From: Syntrophaceae bacterium UBA4059
GTDB lineage: Bacteria; Desulfobacterota; Syntrophia; Syntrophales; Smithellaceae
Direction of reading: 5' to 3'
Assembly: GCA_002382045.1 (NCBI GenBank)
Contig: DFZJ01000017.1
Span: 1-28,441, forward strand
Length of the DNA: 28,441 nt
Part shown: positions 5,687 through 14,212 of the stretch, one piece after another
Layout of the letters: each line of letters starts with the position of its first letter
Numbering within the stretch: the stretch's first letter is position 1
Notes under the pieces: model-generated
Seen by the model: the letters and a program-made list of their open reading frames with translations, nothing else
Told to the model about the DNA's origin: nothing
Database searches by the model: none
Made by a program: the position numbers and the translations under genes

Positions 5687-7687
5687 ATGAAAGCAAGTTC
5701 CTATCAAGGCGATAAGCACCATGTCGATGGCGGCGTGGTCAGTCCCATTGCCGTTGACGCGGCCCGCGACATATCCGAACGTAAAAAAGCCGAAGCAATG
5801 CTGAAAAAAAGCGAGGAGAAATATTACCACATTCTCAACAGCATTGAAGAGGGTTATTACGAAACGGATCTGGACGGTCAATTTACATTTTTCAACGATG
5901 CTCTTTGCCGGATGTGGGAACATTCCCGCGACGAAATCAACGCCATGGGCTATCGAAAACATCTGGATAAAAATGAAGAGACAAATATAGTTAATGTTTT
6001 CAATAATGTATTAAAAACGGAGAACTCCACAAGATTCGTTTACCGTTTAACAAAAAAAGATAAAAGCAGCAAGTGGCTGGAAGCATCGATATCATTGATA
6101 AAAGATGCAGAAGGTCGGCCGGTGGGATTCAGGGGACTCACGCTGGATATCACCAGACGCAAAGTCATGGAAGATACGCTCAGGCAATCCGAAGAAAGAT
6201 ACCGGACGATCATCGAGCAAATGACCGACGGCTATTTCGAAGTTAACCTGAGAGGGCGTTTCACCTTTGTTAATCCGGCACAGTGCGTCAATCTCGGTTA
6301 TACTCACGATGAACTTATCGGGATGCAGTCCAGGCAGTACGTTTGCCCGGATAAGATTACGGAATTATACGAATTATTTGGCAATGTTCTAAAAACGGGC
6401 CTGCCTCTTAAATCCTACGATCTGGAATTTATCCGCAAAGACGGGGCCAAATCATACAGCTCCATCTCCGCCTATCTGATGAAGAACGCGCAAGGAGAAC
6501 CGGTTGGTTTTCGGGGAATCACCCGGGATGTTACTGAACGGAAACTGGCCGAAATTCAACTTCAGAAAAACGCGGATGAAATCAGCGATCTTTACAATAA
6601 TGTCCCCTGCGGCTATCACTCGCTGGCCGACGATGGATCATTTTTGCGCATCAACGATACGGAACTCAAATGGCTGGGATATGAACGTGATGAAATCATT
6701 GGGAAAATAAAATGGAGCGACCTTTTGACACCCGAAAGTCGGGCTGTTTTCCAAAAGGTGTTTCCCGTTTTGAAAGCGCAGGGCTGGATCAGCAACGTTG
6801 AATTCAACGTCAAGCGTAAAGATGGATCTGTTTTTCCGGTTATGCTCAACGCAACGGCTGTTATGGACCAGGATGGCCGCTATATTCAGAGCCGCTCAAC
6901 CATGTTCGACATCACGCAGCTCAGAAAAGTGCAATCGGAGATTAAAGATAAAAACATGGAACTGACCATGGCTTACGATGACTTACGGCAAAAGCAGGAG
7001 ATCATTATCGCGCAGGAAAAGATGGCTTCCATCGGCATGCTGTCCGCCGGCGTCGCCCACGAAATCAAAAATCCCCTGGCCGTTATTCTGCAGGGACTAA
7101 ACTATCTTCAAACTACCGTGGAACATGATTCAGTGGTCGTCGAGGTGATGGAAAGACTCAACAAAGCCGTTCAGCACGCCGACAACATCGTCAAAGGTCT
7201 GCTCAGCTACTCGCGACAGACGCCCGTGGCGCTGGTGGAACAAGACATCCGGACATTGCTGGATGAAGCGCTGATTCTGACGGAATATGAATTTCACGCC
7301 AAAAACATTCTATTGATCCGGGAATACCAGACCCATCTGCAAGACATTGCCGTTGACGGCAATCAGATGAAACAAGTTTTTGTCAATCTGATCATCAACG
7401 GCATTGATGCGATGCCGGGGCATGGTGAATTTACCATCAGTGTCCGGCAAATAGAAGACGCCGGCAAAAAAGTCTTGCAGATTTGCTTTAAGGATACCGG
7501 TCACGGCATTTCCGCAAAAAAAATCCAACATATCTTTGACCCCTTTTATACAACCAAACCCGTCGGCAATACCGGCCTGGGGCTGTCCATTTCCAAGGGA
7601 ATTATTGACATGCATGGTGGAATCATCTACGTTAAAAGCGAAGAAGGAAAGGGAACCACCTTCATCATAGAATTACCGGCGCCTTAA
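5687..7687 (+). CDS. triple-PAS sensor histidine kinase
   Basis: A 666-residue soluble kinase with no membrane segment. Residues 40-160, 166-288 and 293-415 are PAS domains, the first two ending in GFRG-x-T-x-DITRRK/DVTERK and each opened by SEE-(K/R)-Y. A coiled coil then leads to the H-box GVAHEIKNPL (His458), followed by an HATPase domain: N-box around NLIINGID (567-574), DTGHGIS, DPFYTTKP and TGLGLSISKG. All catalytic boxes are present. Residues 26-35 (ARDISERKKA) look like the end of a further PAS domain, so the N-terminus seems cut short, possibly by the rearrangement at the neighbouring tRNA scar. No ribosome binding site precedes ATG 5687; GTG 5735 or ATG 5798 are alternatives. It is paired with the response regulator 20 bases downstream. 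The signal is unknown. Confidence 0.88.
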   Translation: MKASSYQGDKHHVDGGVVSPIAVDAARDISERKKAEAMLKKSEEKYYHILNSIEEGYYETDLDGQFTFFNDALCRMWEHSRDEINAMGYRKHLDKNEETNIVNVFNNVLKTENSTRFVYRLTKKDKSSKWLEASISLIKDAEGRPVGFRGLTLDITRRKVMEDTLRQSEERYRTIIEQMTDGYFEVNLRGRFTFVNPAQCVNLGYTHDELIGMQSRQYVCPDKITELYELFGNVLKTGLPLKSYDLEFIRKDGAKSYSSISAYLMKNAQGEPVGFRGITRDVTERKLAEIQLQKNADEISDLYNNVPCGYHSLADDGSFLRINDTELKWLGYERDEIIGKIKWSDLLTPESRAVFQKVFPVLKAQGWISNVEFNVKRKDGSVFPVMLNATAVMDQDGRYIQSRSTMFDITQLRKVQSEIKDKNMELTMAYDDLRQKQEIIIAQEKMASIGMLSAGVAHEIKNPLAVILQGLNYLQTTVEHDSVVVEVMERLNKAVQHADNIVKGLLSYSRQTPVALVEQDIRTLLDEALILTEYEFHAKNILLIREYQTHLQDIAVDGNQMKQVFVNLIINGIDAMPGHGEFTISVRQIEDAGKKVLQICFKDTGHGISAKKIQHIFDPFYTTKPVGNTGLGLSISKGIIDMHGGIIYVKSEEGKGTTFIIELPAP

Positions 7688-7707
7688 ATTTACCAGGAGG
7701 TGAAATC

Positions 7708-8106
7708 ATGGAAAAACCCATCCATATTCTGGCTGTTGACGACGAGGAATCATTTACTTTTTTTGTCAAACTCAATCTGGAAACAAAAACCAATAACCGA
7801 TTCAGAGTAACAACCGCGGGCAGCGGCAGAGAAGGTTTGAATATGGCCCGCAAGCTCCTGCCGGATCTTATTTTGCTGGACATCATGATGCCCGGCATGT
7901 CCGGCGCGGAAGTCGCCGAAGAACTCATGGAAGATGAACGCACAAAAAACATCCCCATCATTTTCATCACGGCCCTGGTCAGGAAAAATGAAGTAAAAAA
8001 TGAGCCGGGCCATATGGGCGGTCGAACATTTATCGCCAAGCCGGTCAGCAAAGAAGAACTCATCAGCAAGATCGAAGCGACGCTGAAATTAAAGAATAAA
8101 GTGTAA
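7708..8106 (+). CDS. single-domain response regulator (CheY-like)
   Basis: A 132-residue receiver domain without an output domain. The acidic pair D11/D12, phospho-acceptor D58 (LLDIMMPG), T88 and K111 (AKPVS) are all in place, so phosphotransfer should work. A near-ideal AGGAGGTGA stands at 7695-7703 before the ATG. It lies 20 bases after the triple-PAS kinase, which is its likely phosphodonor. With no DNA-binding or enzyme domain, it must act by protein contact or pass phosphate on in a relay. Confidence 0.9.
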   Translation: MEKPIHILAVDDEESFTFFVKLNLETKTNNRFRVTTAGSGREGLNMARKLLPDLILLDIMMPGMSGAEVAEELMEDERTKNIPIIFITALVRKNEVKNEPGHMGGRTFIAKPVSKEELISKIEATLKLKNKV

Positions 8107-8154
8107 ATGATGGAGAGAAAGAAGGCTGAAGACTGAAGGTAGAAGTCAGTTGCT

Positions 8155-8226
8155 TGCGGCGATCTGCAACACGGTTTTGCCCGCGTGAAGTGTAAAGACT
8201 GCGGCCACGAATACCTCCTGGCATTC
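8155..8226 (+). pseudogene. fragment of an IS91-like transposase zinc-binding domain
   Basis: In one frame the intergenic DNA encodes CGDLQHGFARVKCKDCGHEY followed by LLAF. This closely matches the cysteine-rich N-terminal zinc-binding segment of IS91/IS801-type transposases (C...C-x2-CGHEYLLAFSC). The match ends after the phenylalanine. No flanking transposase sequence is present, so this is a 72-bp scrap of a lost element just upstream of the glycosyltransferase. Confidence 0.6.
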
Positions 8227-8257
8227 TATATAAAATGGATCATTGGAGTTCTTCATA

Positions 8258-9013
8258 ATGTTTAAAAACAAAAAAGTTATTGTTGTCATGCCCGCGTATA
8301 ATGCGGCTCAAACGCTGCAAAAGACTTTTGATGAAGTGATGGCCCAGGAGATTGTCGATCTGGTTATTCTTGTCGATGATGCCAGCAGCGACGAAACATC
8401 ATCTATTGCCGGCCAACTTCCAAAGACAAAGGTCCATATTCACAAAAATAACCGGGGATATGGCGCCAATCAAAAGACCTGCTACAGGATGGCTCTTGAC
8501 GAAGGAGCGGACATTGTCATTATGGTTCATCCTGATTATCAATACACACCGAAACTGATTCCGGCGATGGCATCCATGATCGGGAACGGACTTTATTCCT
8601 GTGTCCTTGGATCGAGAATCCTGGGCGGTCAGGCGGTGAAGGCTGGGATGCCACTGTGGAAGTATATCGCGAACCGTTTTCTCACTTTTTCCGAAAATGT
8701 CATGCTGGGTGCGAAACTTTCAGAATATCATACGGGATATCGTGCTTTTTCAAGGGAGCTGCTCGAGAAGCTGCCTTTGGAATTTAATTCCGACGATTTT
8801 GTTTTCGACAATCAGATGCTGGCTCAGATTGTCTGGTTTGGCTATACCATTGCCGAGGTCAGTTGTCCGACAAAATACTTTGCCGAGGCGTCATCAATTA
8901 ATTTTGTTCGTAGTGTAAAATATGGAATAGGATGCCTTGCGACAGCGCTGAGCTTTCGCCTGTCAAAAGTGGGACTTGTCCGGTCTTCTCTCTTTCCGGG
9001 GATCCACTCATGA
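8258..9013 (+). CDS. family 2 glycosyltransferase (dolichyl-phosphate mannose synthase-like)
   Basis: A 251-residue GT2 enzyme that should transfer a sugar from a nucleotide donor to a lipid or glycan acceptor in the cytosol. The GT-A fold is marked by VVMPAYNAAQTL (9-20), VDDASSDET (39-47), the metal site HPDYQY (91-96, an HPD in place of the usual DAD), LGSRILGG (117-124) and GYRAFSRE (160-167). There is no C-terminal membrane domain. The ATG at 8258 has GGAG ten bases upstream; the frame opens at a TTG 15 bases earlier that lacks a site. The stop overlaps the next ATG (ATGA), so it is translationally coupled to a methyltransferase. The pair probably modifies a surface glycan or lipid; the exact substrate cannot be read from sequence. 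Confidence 0.85.
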   Translation: MFKNKKVIVVMPAYNAAQTLQKTFDEVMAQEIVDLVILVDDASSDETSSIAGQLPKTKVHIHKNNRGYGANQKTCYRMALDEGADIVIMVHPDYQYTPKLIPAMASMIGNGLYSCVLGSRILGGQAVKAGMPLWKYIANRFLTFSENVMLGAKLSEYHTGYRAFSRELLEKLPLEFNSDDFVFDNQMLAQIVWFGYTIAEVSCPTKYFAEASSINFVRSVKYGIGCLATALSFRLSKVGLVRSSLFPGIHS

Positions 9014-9792
9014 CGTCGAATAACGAAAATCGTTTTGATGATTTTTTTGAAAATGAGCAATATGTCTCTCTGAAAAATTACCTGTACAATTATCTCATCA
9101 GAAAACGCGCAGTTGAAAAAGCGATGCAAAAGGAGAAAAAGGAACTTGTTCTGGAAATCGGCAGCGGCATTTCTCCTGTCCTGACGTCATGGGACCGCAT
9201 CGTGTATTCCGATTTGTCTGCGTCAGCGCTCAGGATGTTAAAGCAAATTCACGGGAAAGGCCAATATGTTGTAGCGGATGCCATGAACCTGCCCTTTGAA
9301 GCGGATTACTTTTCTCATGTGATCGCATCCGAAGTCCTGGAACATCTGGAAGACGACAGGAAATCGTTAAGAGAGATAGCCAGGGTAACAAAGCCTGAAG
9401 GCGTTTTGATTGTAACGTTTCCTCACCGTCATTTTTATTTTGCACACGATGATCGTTTTGTTCATCACTACCGGCGTTATGAAATCGCCGAGATGGTATC
9501 CCGCCTTGAAGAAGTCGGATTTTATCCCGTTGATGTGCGAAAAGTCCTGGGACCTTTAGAAAAATTGACCATGTTGCCTGTTACCGTTTGTGCTTCTGCC
9601 TTGCAGCAATTGAATCAGAAGAAAGGCTTAAAAAAAACACAAACGCCCCCTCCGGATATCCTGATCAGCCTCTTTAAGTGGCTCAATAGATTGTATGCAG
9701 GTCCGGCGTGGATTGATGCGATGGTCATGCCTCGATCTTTGTCAACCGTTTTGTTGATCAAAGCAAGGAAAAAAGGTTGTTGTCAGCAATGA
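9010..9792 (+). CDS. class I SAM-dependent methyltransferase
   Basis: A 260-residue methyltransferase of the Methyltransf_11 type. Motif I is LEIGSG (48-53), followed by YSDLS as the acidic end of strand 2, ADAMNLPFEADYFSHVIASE with VLEHLED as motifs II/III, and a YRRYEIAEM region like those of glycan or quinone methyltransferases. The start ATG at 9010 overlaps the glycosyltransferase stop (ATGA), with GGGGAT upstream. A longer frame from 8932 is just read-through of the overlapping gene. The stop codon abuts the stop of the convergent carbonic-anhydrase gene with no base between. Its substrate is probably the product of the coupled glycosyltransferase, which is inference. Confidence 0.85.
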   Translation: MTSNNENRFDDFFENEQYVSLKNYLYNYLIRKRAVEKAMQKEKKELVLEIGSGISPVLTSWDRIVYSDLSASALRMLKQIHGKGQYVVADAMNLPFEADYFSHVIASEVLEHLEDDRKSLREIARVTKPEGVLIVTFPHRHFYFAHDDRFVHHYRRYEIAEMVSRLEEVGFYPVDVRKVLGPLEKLTMLPVTVCASALQQLNQKKGLKKTQTPPPDILISLFKWLNRLYAGPAWIDAMVMPRSLSTVLLIKARKKGCCQQ

Positions 9793-10317
9793 TTAAGTAA
9801 CATTTTTCATCGTAACCAGATAGGTTCGACAAAGGTAGCGATAGGCTTCAATGCCGTCTTTCGCGGTTGCTTTGTCCTTATCTGTAACATCACGGGTTAT
9901 TTTGGCGGGGTTCCCCGCGACAATTTTTCCGGCGGGAATGTGCATGTTTTTGGGAACCAGCGAGCCTACCGAAACAAAAACATCTTCTTCGCAAACGGCA
10001 TTAAAAAGAATGATGGCGCCGATGCCGATCATGCATCGGGCATGGATGTGGACATCATGCAGGATTACGCCATGCGCCACAGTGACATCATCACCGATGA
10101 CGCATTGAGATCCCGGATAAACGTGAATGACGGCGTTATCCTGAACGCTGGAACGGTCGCCGATGATGATCGGGCCAAAGTCTGCGCGAATGGAAACACC
10201 GGGCGCGATCAGGCACTCATGTCCGATGCGAACATCGCCAATCAAAACGGCATTCGGATGCACAAAAGAATCGGACGGAACTTGGGGTCTTTTACTATCA
10301 AATTCATAAAGCGCCAT
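9793..10317 (-). CDS. gamma-class carbonic anhydrase family protein
   Basis: A 174-residue left-handed beta-helix protein with hexapeptide repeats (IGDVRIGHECLIAPG, IIGDRSSVQDNAV, CVIGDDVTVAHGVI). The three zinc ligands of the gamma-carbonic anhydrase family are present: H65 (IHVYP), H82 and H87 (AHGVILHD). The short YrdA/CaiE-type members lack the acidic loop of archaeal Cam, and their carbonic anhydrase activity is variable, so the enzyme activity is not certain. It starts ten bases after the stop of kdsD and is in the same operon. The C-terminus VAGNPAKITRDVTD is typical. Complete. Confidence 0.9.
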   Translation of the reverse strand: MALYEFDSKRPQVPSDSFVHPNAVLIGDVRIGHECLIAPGVSIRADFGPIIIGDRSSVQDNAVIHVYPGSQCVIGDDVTVAHGVILHDVHIHARCMIGIGAIILFNAVCEEDVFVSVGSLVPKNMHIPAGKIVAGNPAKITRDVTDKDKATAKDGIEAYRYLCRTYLVTMKNVT

Positions 10318-10327
10318 ACGCGTTCAC

Positions 10328-11323
10328 CTAATAGGTCAGTGAAATATGAACTGAGCCGCCCCTGCCAAAAATGTCATGCAGATGGACATAACCCTTGAGT
10401 TTTTTCTTATCATTAATCACGGCCAGTGAAGTAATTTCTTTTTTCTGCATAAACTCCACCGTTTCCGCCAACGATGCTTTTTCGCCAATCGTCTTGGGGT
10501 GGCGCGTCATAACATCGTCGATGGTTAGTCCGGTGAAGGATACGCCCTTGCTGACCATTCGCCGCACGTCGCCATCCGTCAGAATGCCCAGCAGGTTATT
10601 TTTTCTGTCCGTGATCAGAACAAAGCCGACATTCTTGTCGTCGATTTCCGAAATGGCCTGCCGCAGGCCGGTTTTGCTGAAAACGCGCGGAATCCTGTCG
10701 CCCACAATCATGGCATCACTGACTTTTGCTTTGAGTCTTGTACCCAGAGAGCCGCCGGGATGAAACTTGTAAAAATCTTTTTCACGGAATTTTCTTTTGT
10801 CGATCAGCGCAATGGCCAGGGCGTCGCCCATAGCCAGAGCCGCGGTGGAACTGGATGTCGGCGCCAGACCGAAAGGGCAGGCTTCTTTTTCCACGGACAC
10901 ATCAATGACGATATCGCTGTTTTTCGCCAGTGTCGAAGAGAGCATGCCGGTAAAGGCGATGATGGGTGCTCCAATATGCCTGACCGAACTGATGATGGGC
11001 ATTAATTCTCTCGTTTCGCCGCTGTTGGAGATGGCAAGCAGTATGTCTTTCTTGGTAACAATGCCCAAATCCCCGTGAATGCCTTCCACCGGATGTAGAA
11101 AGAGCGCCTGTGTCCCCGTGCTCGTCAGGGTGGCGACGATTTTCCGCCCGATTAATCCCGATTTGCCAATGCCTGTGATGATGACCCGCCCCTTGCATTG
11201 AACGATCAAATCCACCGCGCGGGTAAAATTTCCATTAATTTTATCCATGAGACGCATAATGCTTTGTGCTTCAATTTTCAGAACCTCTTTGGCGCGTTGA
11301 ATGGTTGCTTGATTGTTGCTCAT
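10328..11323 (-). CDS. kdsD: arabinose-5-phosphate isomerase (KpsF/GutQ/KdsD family)
   Basis: A 331-residue enzyme that interconverts ribulose-5-phosphate and arabinose-5-phosphate, the first step of Kdo synthesis for lipopolysaccharide. Residues 40-175 form the SIS domain with GIGKSGLIGRK (51-61), the EGIHGDLG loop (80-87) and ISNSGETRE (98-106). Two CBS domains follow (about 205-262 and 270-325). FHPGGSLG in the linker is a family marker. The ATG has AGGA eight bases upstream. The carbonic-anhydrase gene follows in the same operon. The divergent neighbour is an LpxH-like gene, so two lipopolysaccharide functions share one 188-bp intergenic region. The paralogues KdsD, KpsF and GutQ are not separable by sequence alone; KdsD is the likely housekeeping role. 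Confidence 0.95.
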   Translation of the reverse strand: MSNNQATIQRAKEVLKIEAQSIMRLMDKINGNFTRAVDLIVQCKGRVIITGIGKSGLIGRKIVATLTSTGTQALFLHPVEGIHGDLGIVTKKDILLAISNSGETRELMPIISSVRHIGAPIIAFTGMLSSTLAKNSDIVIDVSVEKEACPFGLAPTSSSTAALAMGDALAIALIDKRKFREKDFYKFHPGGSLGTRLKAKVSDAMIVGDRIPRVFSKTGLRQAISEIDDKNVGFVLITDRKNNLLGILTDGDVRRMVSKGVSFTGLTIDDVMTRHPKTIGEKASLAETVEFMQKKEITSLAVINDKKKLKGYVHLHDIFGRGGSVHISLTY

Positions 11324-11511
11324 GTTATTTATCCTGCATTTTTCATTTTTTTATCTGCTTAAGTACGGTCGCATAAAACTAGCAAAAAAACCGGGACAAA
11401 ACAAGAATCAATTGGTGATTTCCATTGGACGGAACAAATAAAAAAAATCATGGTTTGACACGGATTTATCTGTTAAAGAACAAGCACATTTAACCGGAAG
11501 AGAACGAAAGC

Positions 11512-12288
11512 ATGAAAGCTGTTTTTATATCCGATGCCCACTTGATGCGCTCTGCTGATGAGCGATACGAGCGGTTTATCCAGTTTCTGGCTGATCTTGA
11601 GGAAGGTCAGATCAGATCGATTGTGAATGCTGAAGAATTGGAATGTGCAAAAACGCCGATTGATGATTTCTATATTCTTGGCGATTTATTTGATTTCTGG
11701 TTTTGCAGTAAGAATCATATCCATCCTGAACTCCAGTTGGTGATCGGTAAACTGGTGGCGTTGCAAAAAAGCGGTGTTCGCATCCATCTGTTTGAAGGGA
11801 ATCATGATTTTTATATGAAAGAATATTTCCATGATGTGCTGGGCATGGAAGTATTTGAGGAATGGGCCGATATTCATTTAGATGGCCTTCATATGCTGGT
11901 TGCTCACGGTGATACGGTGGACCAGACAAACTATCTCTACCTTCTGCTTCGGAAGATATTGCGCACCCGTGCCTTTTATCATTTGCAGCGTTTGATTCCC
12001 TCATCCATTCGCTGGGCGATTGCCGGCATCAGCTCCCGGACAAGCAAAACAATGACCATCGAAGATGGGACCGTGCTTGTCGAAAAAATGCTTTCTTTTT
12101 CTGCTGGAAAGTTGCGGGAAGACTATGACGCCGTTATCCTGGGACATTGCCATAAACCTGTGCTGCGGTATGTTGATTTGGAGGGCAAAAGGAAAACTTT
12201 TGTCACGCTGGGCGACTGGATCAGGCATTACTCTTTTCTTTACTACGAAAACGGGAAATTCTTTATGAGTTATTACCAACCCCGCTGA
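11512..12288 (+). CDS. lpxH: UDP-2,3-diacylglucosamine pyrophosphatase-like metallophosphoesterase
   Basis: A 258-residue calcineurin-like phosphoesterase of COG2908. LpxH removes UMP from UDP-2,3-diacylglucosamine to give lipid X in lipid A synthesis, at the inner face of the membrane. Metal-binding motifs in order: SDAHL (D8, H10), GDLFDFW (57-63), GNHDF (96-100), AHGD (131-134) and GHCHKP near the C-terminus. GDLFDFW and the family length support LpxH over generic phosphatases. LpxH usually has GNRDF at the third motif; here it is GNHDF, so related UDP-DAG hydrolase-like proteins remain possible. ATG 11512 follows GGAAGAG at about 11 bases. A TTGACA at 11455-11460 could be part of its promoter, but no good -10 follows. 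Confidence 0.78.
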   Translation: MKAVFISDAHLMRSADERYERFIQFLADLEEGQIRSIVNAEELECAKTPIDDFYILGDLFDFWFCSKNHIHPELQLVIGKLVALQKSGVRIHLFEGNHDFYMKEYFHDVLGMEVFEEWADIHLDGLHMLVAHGDTVDQTNYLYLLLRKILRTRAFYHLQRLIPSSIRWAIAGISSRTSKTMTIEDGTVLVEKMLSFSAGKLREDYDAVILGHCHKPVLRYVDLEGKRKTFVTLGDWIRHYSFLYYENGKFFMSYYQPR

Positions 12289-12443
12289 TTATCCGGTTCA
12301 TTTTCCATTTGATCCATGAATAACTGGACATATTGTTTTCTTTATGCTAGGAAACCCGATCTTTTTTAATAAAGGATATTTCATGTATTTCGGGAACGGT
12401 TCAAGGCGTTTCCCCAAAATTACGAAAAAGAAGGAAAATGATT

Positions 12444-13289
12444 ATGAATTTTGGCGGAATATATCCCGAATGTTCATTGCGTGACGCTCAATTTGTTGTT
12501 GTGTCCGTTCCCTATGATCTGACTTCAACCTATCAACCCGGCAGCCGCCGGGGACCTGCTGCGATTATTGAAGCTTCAACCAACATGGAGCTTTATGATG
12601 AAGAACTGAAAAAAGAAACCTATCTGGCGGGCATCCATACAGCCCTGCCGGTCAGTGTGGATGCCCGCGGGCCGAAGCACATGATCCGTGCCGTGCAAAA
12701 AAAAATCAGCCGCGTCGTTGCGTTGAACAAGATTCCCGTGATGCTGGGTGGGGAACACAGCATCACGTTGGGCGCCGTGCAGGCTGTTGCCGAAAAATAT
12801 CCCAAATTGACTGTCCTGCAACTGGATGCTCACGCCGATTTACGAGACAGTTATCAAGGTACGCCTTATAATCACGCCTGTGTAGCCAGACGAATCACCG
12901 AGATTTGTCCTTTGGTTCAGGTGGGCATTCGCAGTATGAGTAAAGAAGAAGGGGATTATTTGCCGCAAAGTAAAGTTAAATCCTACGGCGCCGATTATGT
13001 TTCTGAAAATAAAGATTGGGTACAAACCGTCTGTAAAGATTTACGCGGCGATGTTTTCATTACCATTGATCTGGATGTTTTTGATCCATCCATTATGTCC
13101 GCAACCGGCACGCCTGAGCCGGGCGGCCTTTACTGGCGTGACGTTTTACAATTACTGCATTTGGTTTCCCGCAAATGCAGTATTCGAGGCTTTGATGTTG
13201 TTGAATTAGCCCCGCTGCCCGGTGTTGTTGCTCCGGATTTCATGGCGGCCAAACTGATCTATCGTTTAATGGGATATATAGCAAAATAG
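12444..13289 (+). CDS. speB: agmatinase
   Basis: A 281-residue ureohydrolase that splits agmatine into putrescine and urea. Binuclear manganese ligands are present: GGEHS (H105), DAHAD (D128, H130, D132) and DLDVFDPS (D209, D211). The PGSRRGPAAI opening and ELAPLPG near the end are normal for bacterial agmatinases. Two start codons lie close together; ATG 12444 is eight bases from AGGA, while ATG 12438 is only two bases away, so 12444 is chosen. The next gene, 37 bases on, makes agmatine from arginine, so the two form a complete arginine-to-putrescine route. The gene is complete. Confidence 0.92.
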   Translation: MNFGGIYPECSLRDAQFVVVSVPYDLTSTYQPGSRRGPAAIIEASTNMELYDEELKKETYLAGIHTALPVSVDARGPKHMIRAVQKKISRVVALNKIPVMLGGEHSITLGAVQAVAEKYPKLTVLQLDAHADLRDSYQGTPYNHACVARRITEICPLVQVGIRSMSKEEGDYLPQSKVKSYGADYVSENKDWVQTVCKDLRGDVFITIDLDVFDPSIMSATGTPEPGGLYWRDVLQLLHLVSRKCSIRGFDVVELAPLPGVVAPDFMAAKLIYRLMGYIAK

Positions 13290-13326
13290 CCAGCCTGTTT
13301 AACTACTTTACCATGGAGATAAGAAA

Positions 13327-13875
13327 TTGAATCCCAGTGTTCCCCAAAAAATATTTTTTACCAAAGGTGTCGGCACCCACAAAGAAGAACTGCATTCATT
13401 TGAATTGGCCCTGCGCGATGCAGGTATTGAAAAGTGCAATCTGGTGCAGGTATCCAGCATTTTCCCACCCGGTTGCAAAGTAATTTCCAAGGCGCAAGGC
13501 GTCAAAGAGCTGCAGCCGGGATCGATTACATATTGTGTGATGAGCCGTTGCTGCAGTAACGAACCTCGCCGATTGCTCGCGTCATCAGTGGGTCTGGCCA
13601 TTCCCGCTGATAAAAAAGCCTATGGTTATATCAGTGAGCATCACGCTTTTGGACGAACCGAAAAAGAGGCGGGAGATTACGCGGAAGATCTGGCCGCCGC
13701 AATGCTGGCATCAACGCTGGGTATCGATTTTGATATTGATGAAAGTTGGGACGAGAAGAAAGAAATATTTAAAATCAGCGGCAAAATTGTCAGCACGCGA
13801 AACATAACGCAATCAACCATTGTTAAAAACAATTGGTTTACGACCGTTGTTGCCGCTGCGGTATTTATTTTCTAG
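13327..13875 (+). CDS. pyruvoyl-dependent arginine decarboxylase
   Basis: A 182-residue PvlArgDC-family proenzyme that decarboxylates arginine to agmatine. It cleaves itself between two serines, turning the second into the pyruvoyl cofactor. The site is VSSIFPPGC, with cleavage expected between S43 and S44. Other family marks are FTKGVGTHKEELHSFELALR at the N-terminus, EPRRLLASSVGLAIP, the GYISEHHAFG segment and the EDLAAAMLASTLG helix. The start is TTG 13327, eight bases after GGAG; no ATG fits. It sits behind speB, replacing the PLP-dependent SpeA used by many bacteria. This family is best known from archaea and chlamydiae and also occurs in deltaproteobacteria, so it is not by itself proof of recent transfer. 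Confidence 0.92.
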   Translation: MNPSVPQKIFFTKGVGTHKEELHSFELALRDAGIEKCNLVQVSSIFPPGCKVISKAQGVKELQPGSITYCVMSRCCSNEPRRLLASSVGLAIPADKKAYGYISEHHAFGRTEKEAGDYAEDLAAAMLASTLGIDFDIDESWDEKKEIFKISGKIVSTRNITQSTIVKNNWFTTVVAAAVFIF

Positions 13876-13902
13876 GCACATGTCCGGAGACCAAATAACT
13901 CC

Positions 13903-13931
13903 TTGACAAACATAGGAGATGATGGTCTAAA
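13903..13931 (+). promoter_or_regulatory. promoter of the tRNA-fMet gene
   Basis: TTGACA (13903-13908), a 17-bp spacer and TCTAAA (13926-13931), ending 25 bases before the tRNA. The -35 is perfect and the -10 matches four of six positions. Confidence 0.6.
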
Positions 13932-13956
13932 GTCACTTCTTAAGATATTGTCATAT

Positions 13957-14033
<77 letters not shown>

Positions 14034-14044
14034 AATAAAGAATC

Positions 14045-14076
14045 AAGGGCTTAGGTAATTCCTACGGCCCTTTTTT
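14045..14076 (+). terminator. intrinsic terminator of tRNA-fMet
   Basis: AAGGGC (14045-14050) pairs with GCCCTT (14067-14072), with an inner AGG/CCT pairing around TAATT, and runs into six T residues (14071-14076). Confidence 0.8.
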
Positions 14077-14212
14077 CTTGACTTTTTGGCGGGTTTTCTA
14101 ACGGTTTCGTTAAAAGTAGTTTCCAACATTTCAACTTGTCCTCTGTTCAACTTCTCATCATTAAACGTAATGAATTTACATTAACCGGACACTACTGACA
14201 GCGGTATAATAA

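Noticed and set aside
9940..10398. Plus-strand open frame of 152 residues
   Set aside because: It lies fully across the carbonic-anhydrase and kdsD genes on the other strand, without a ribosome binding site or motifs.
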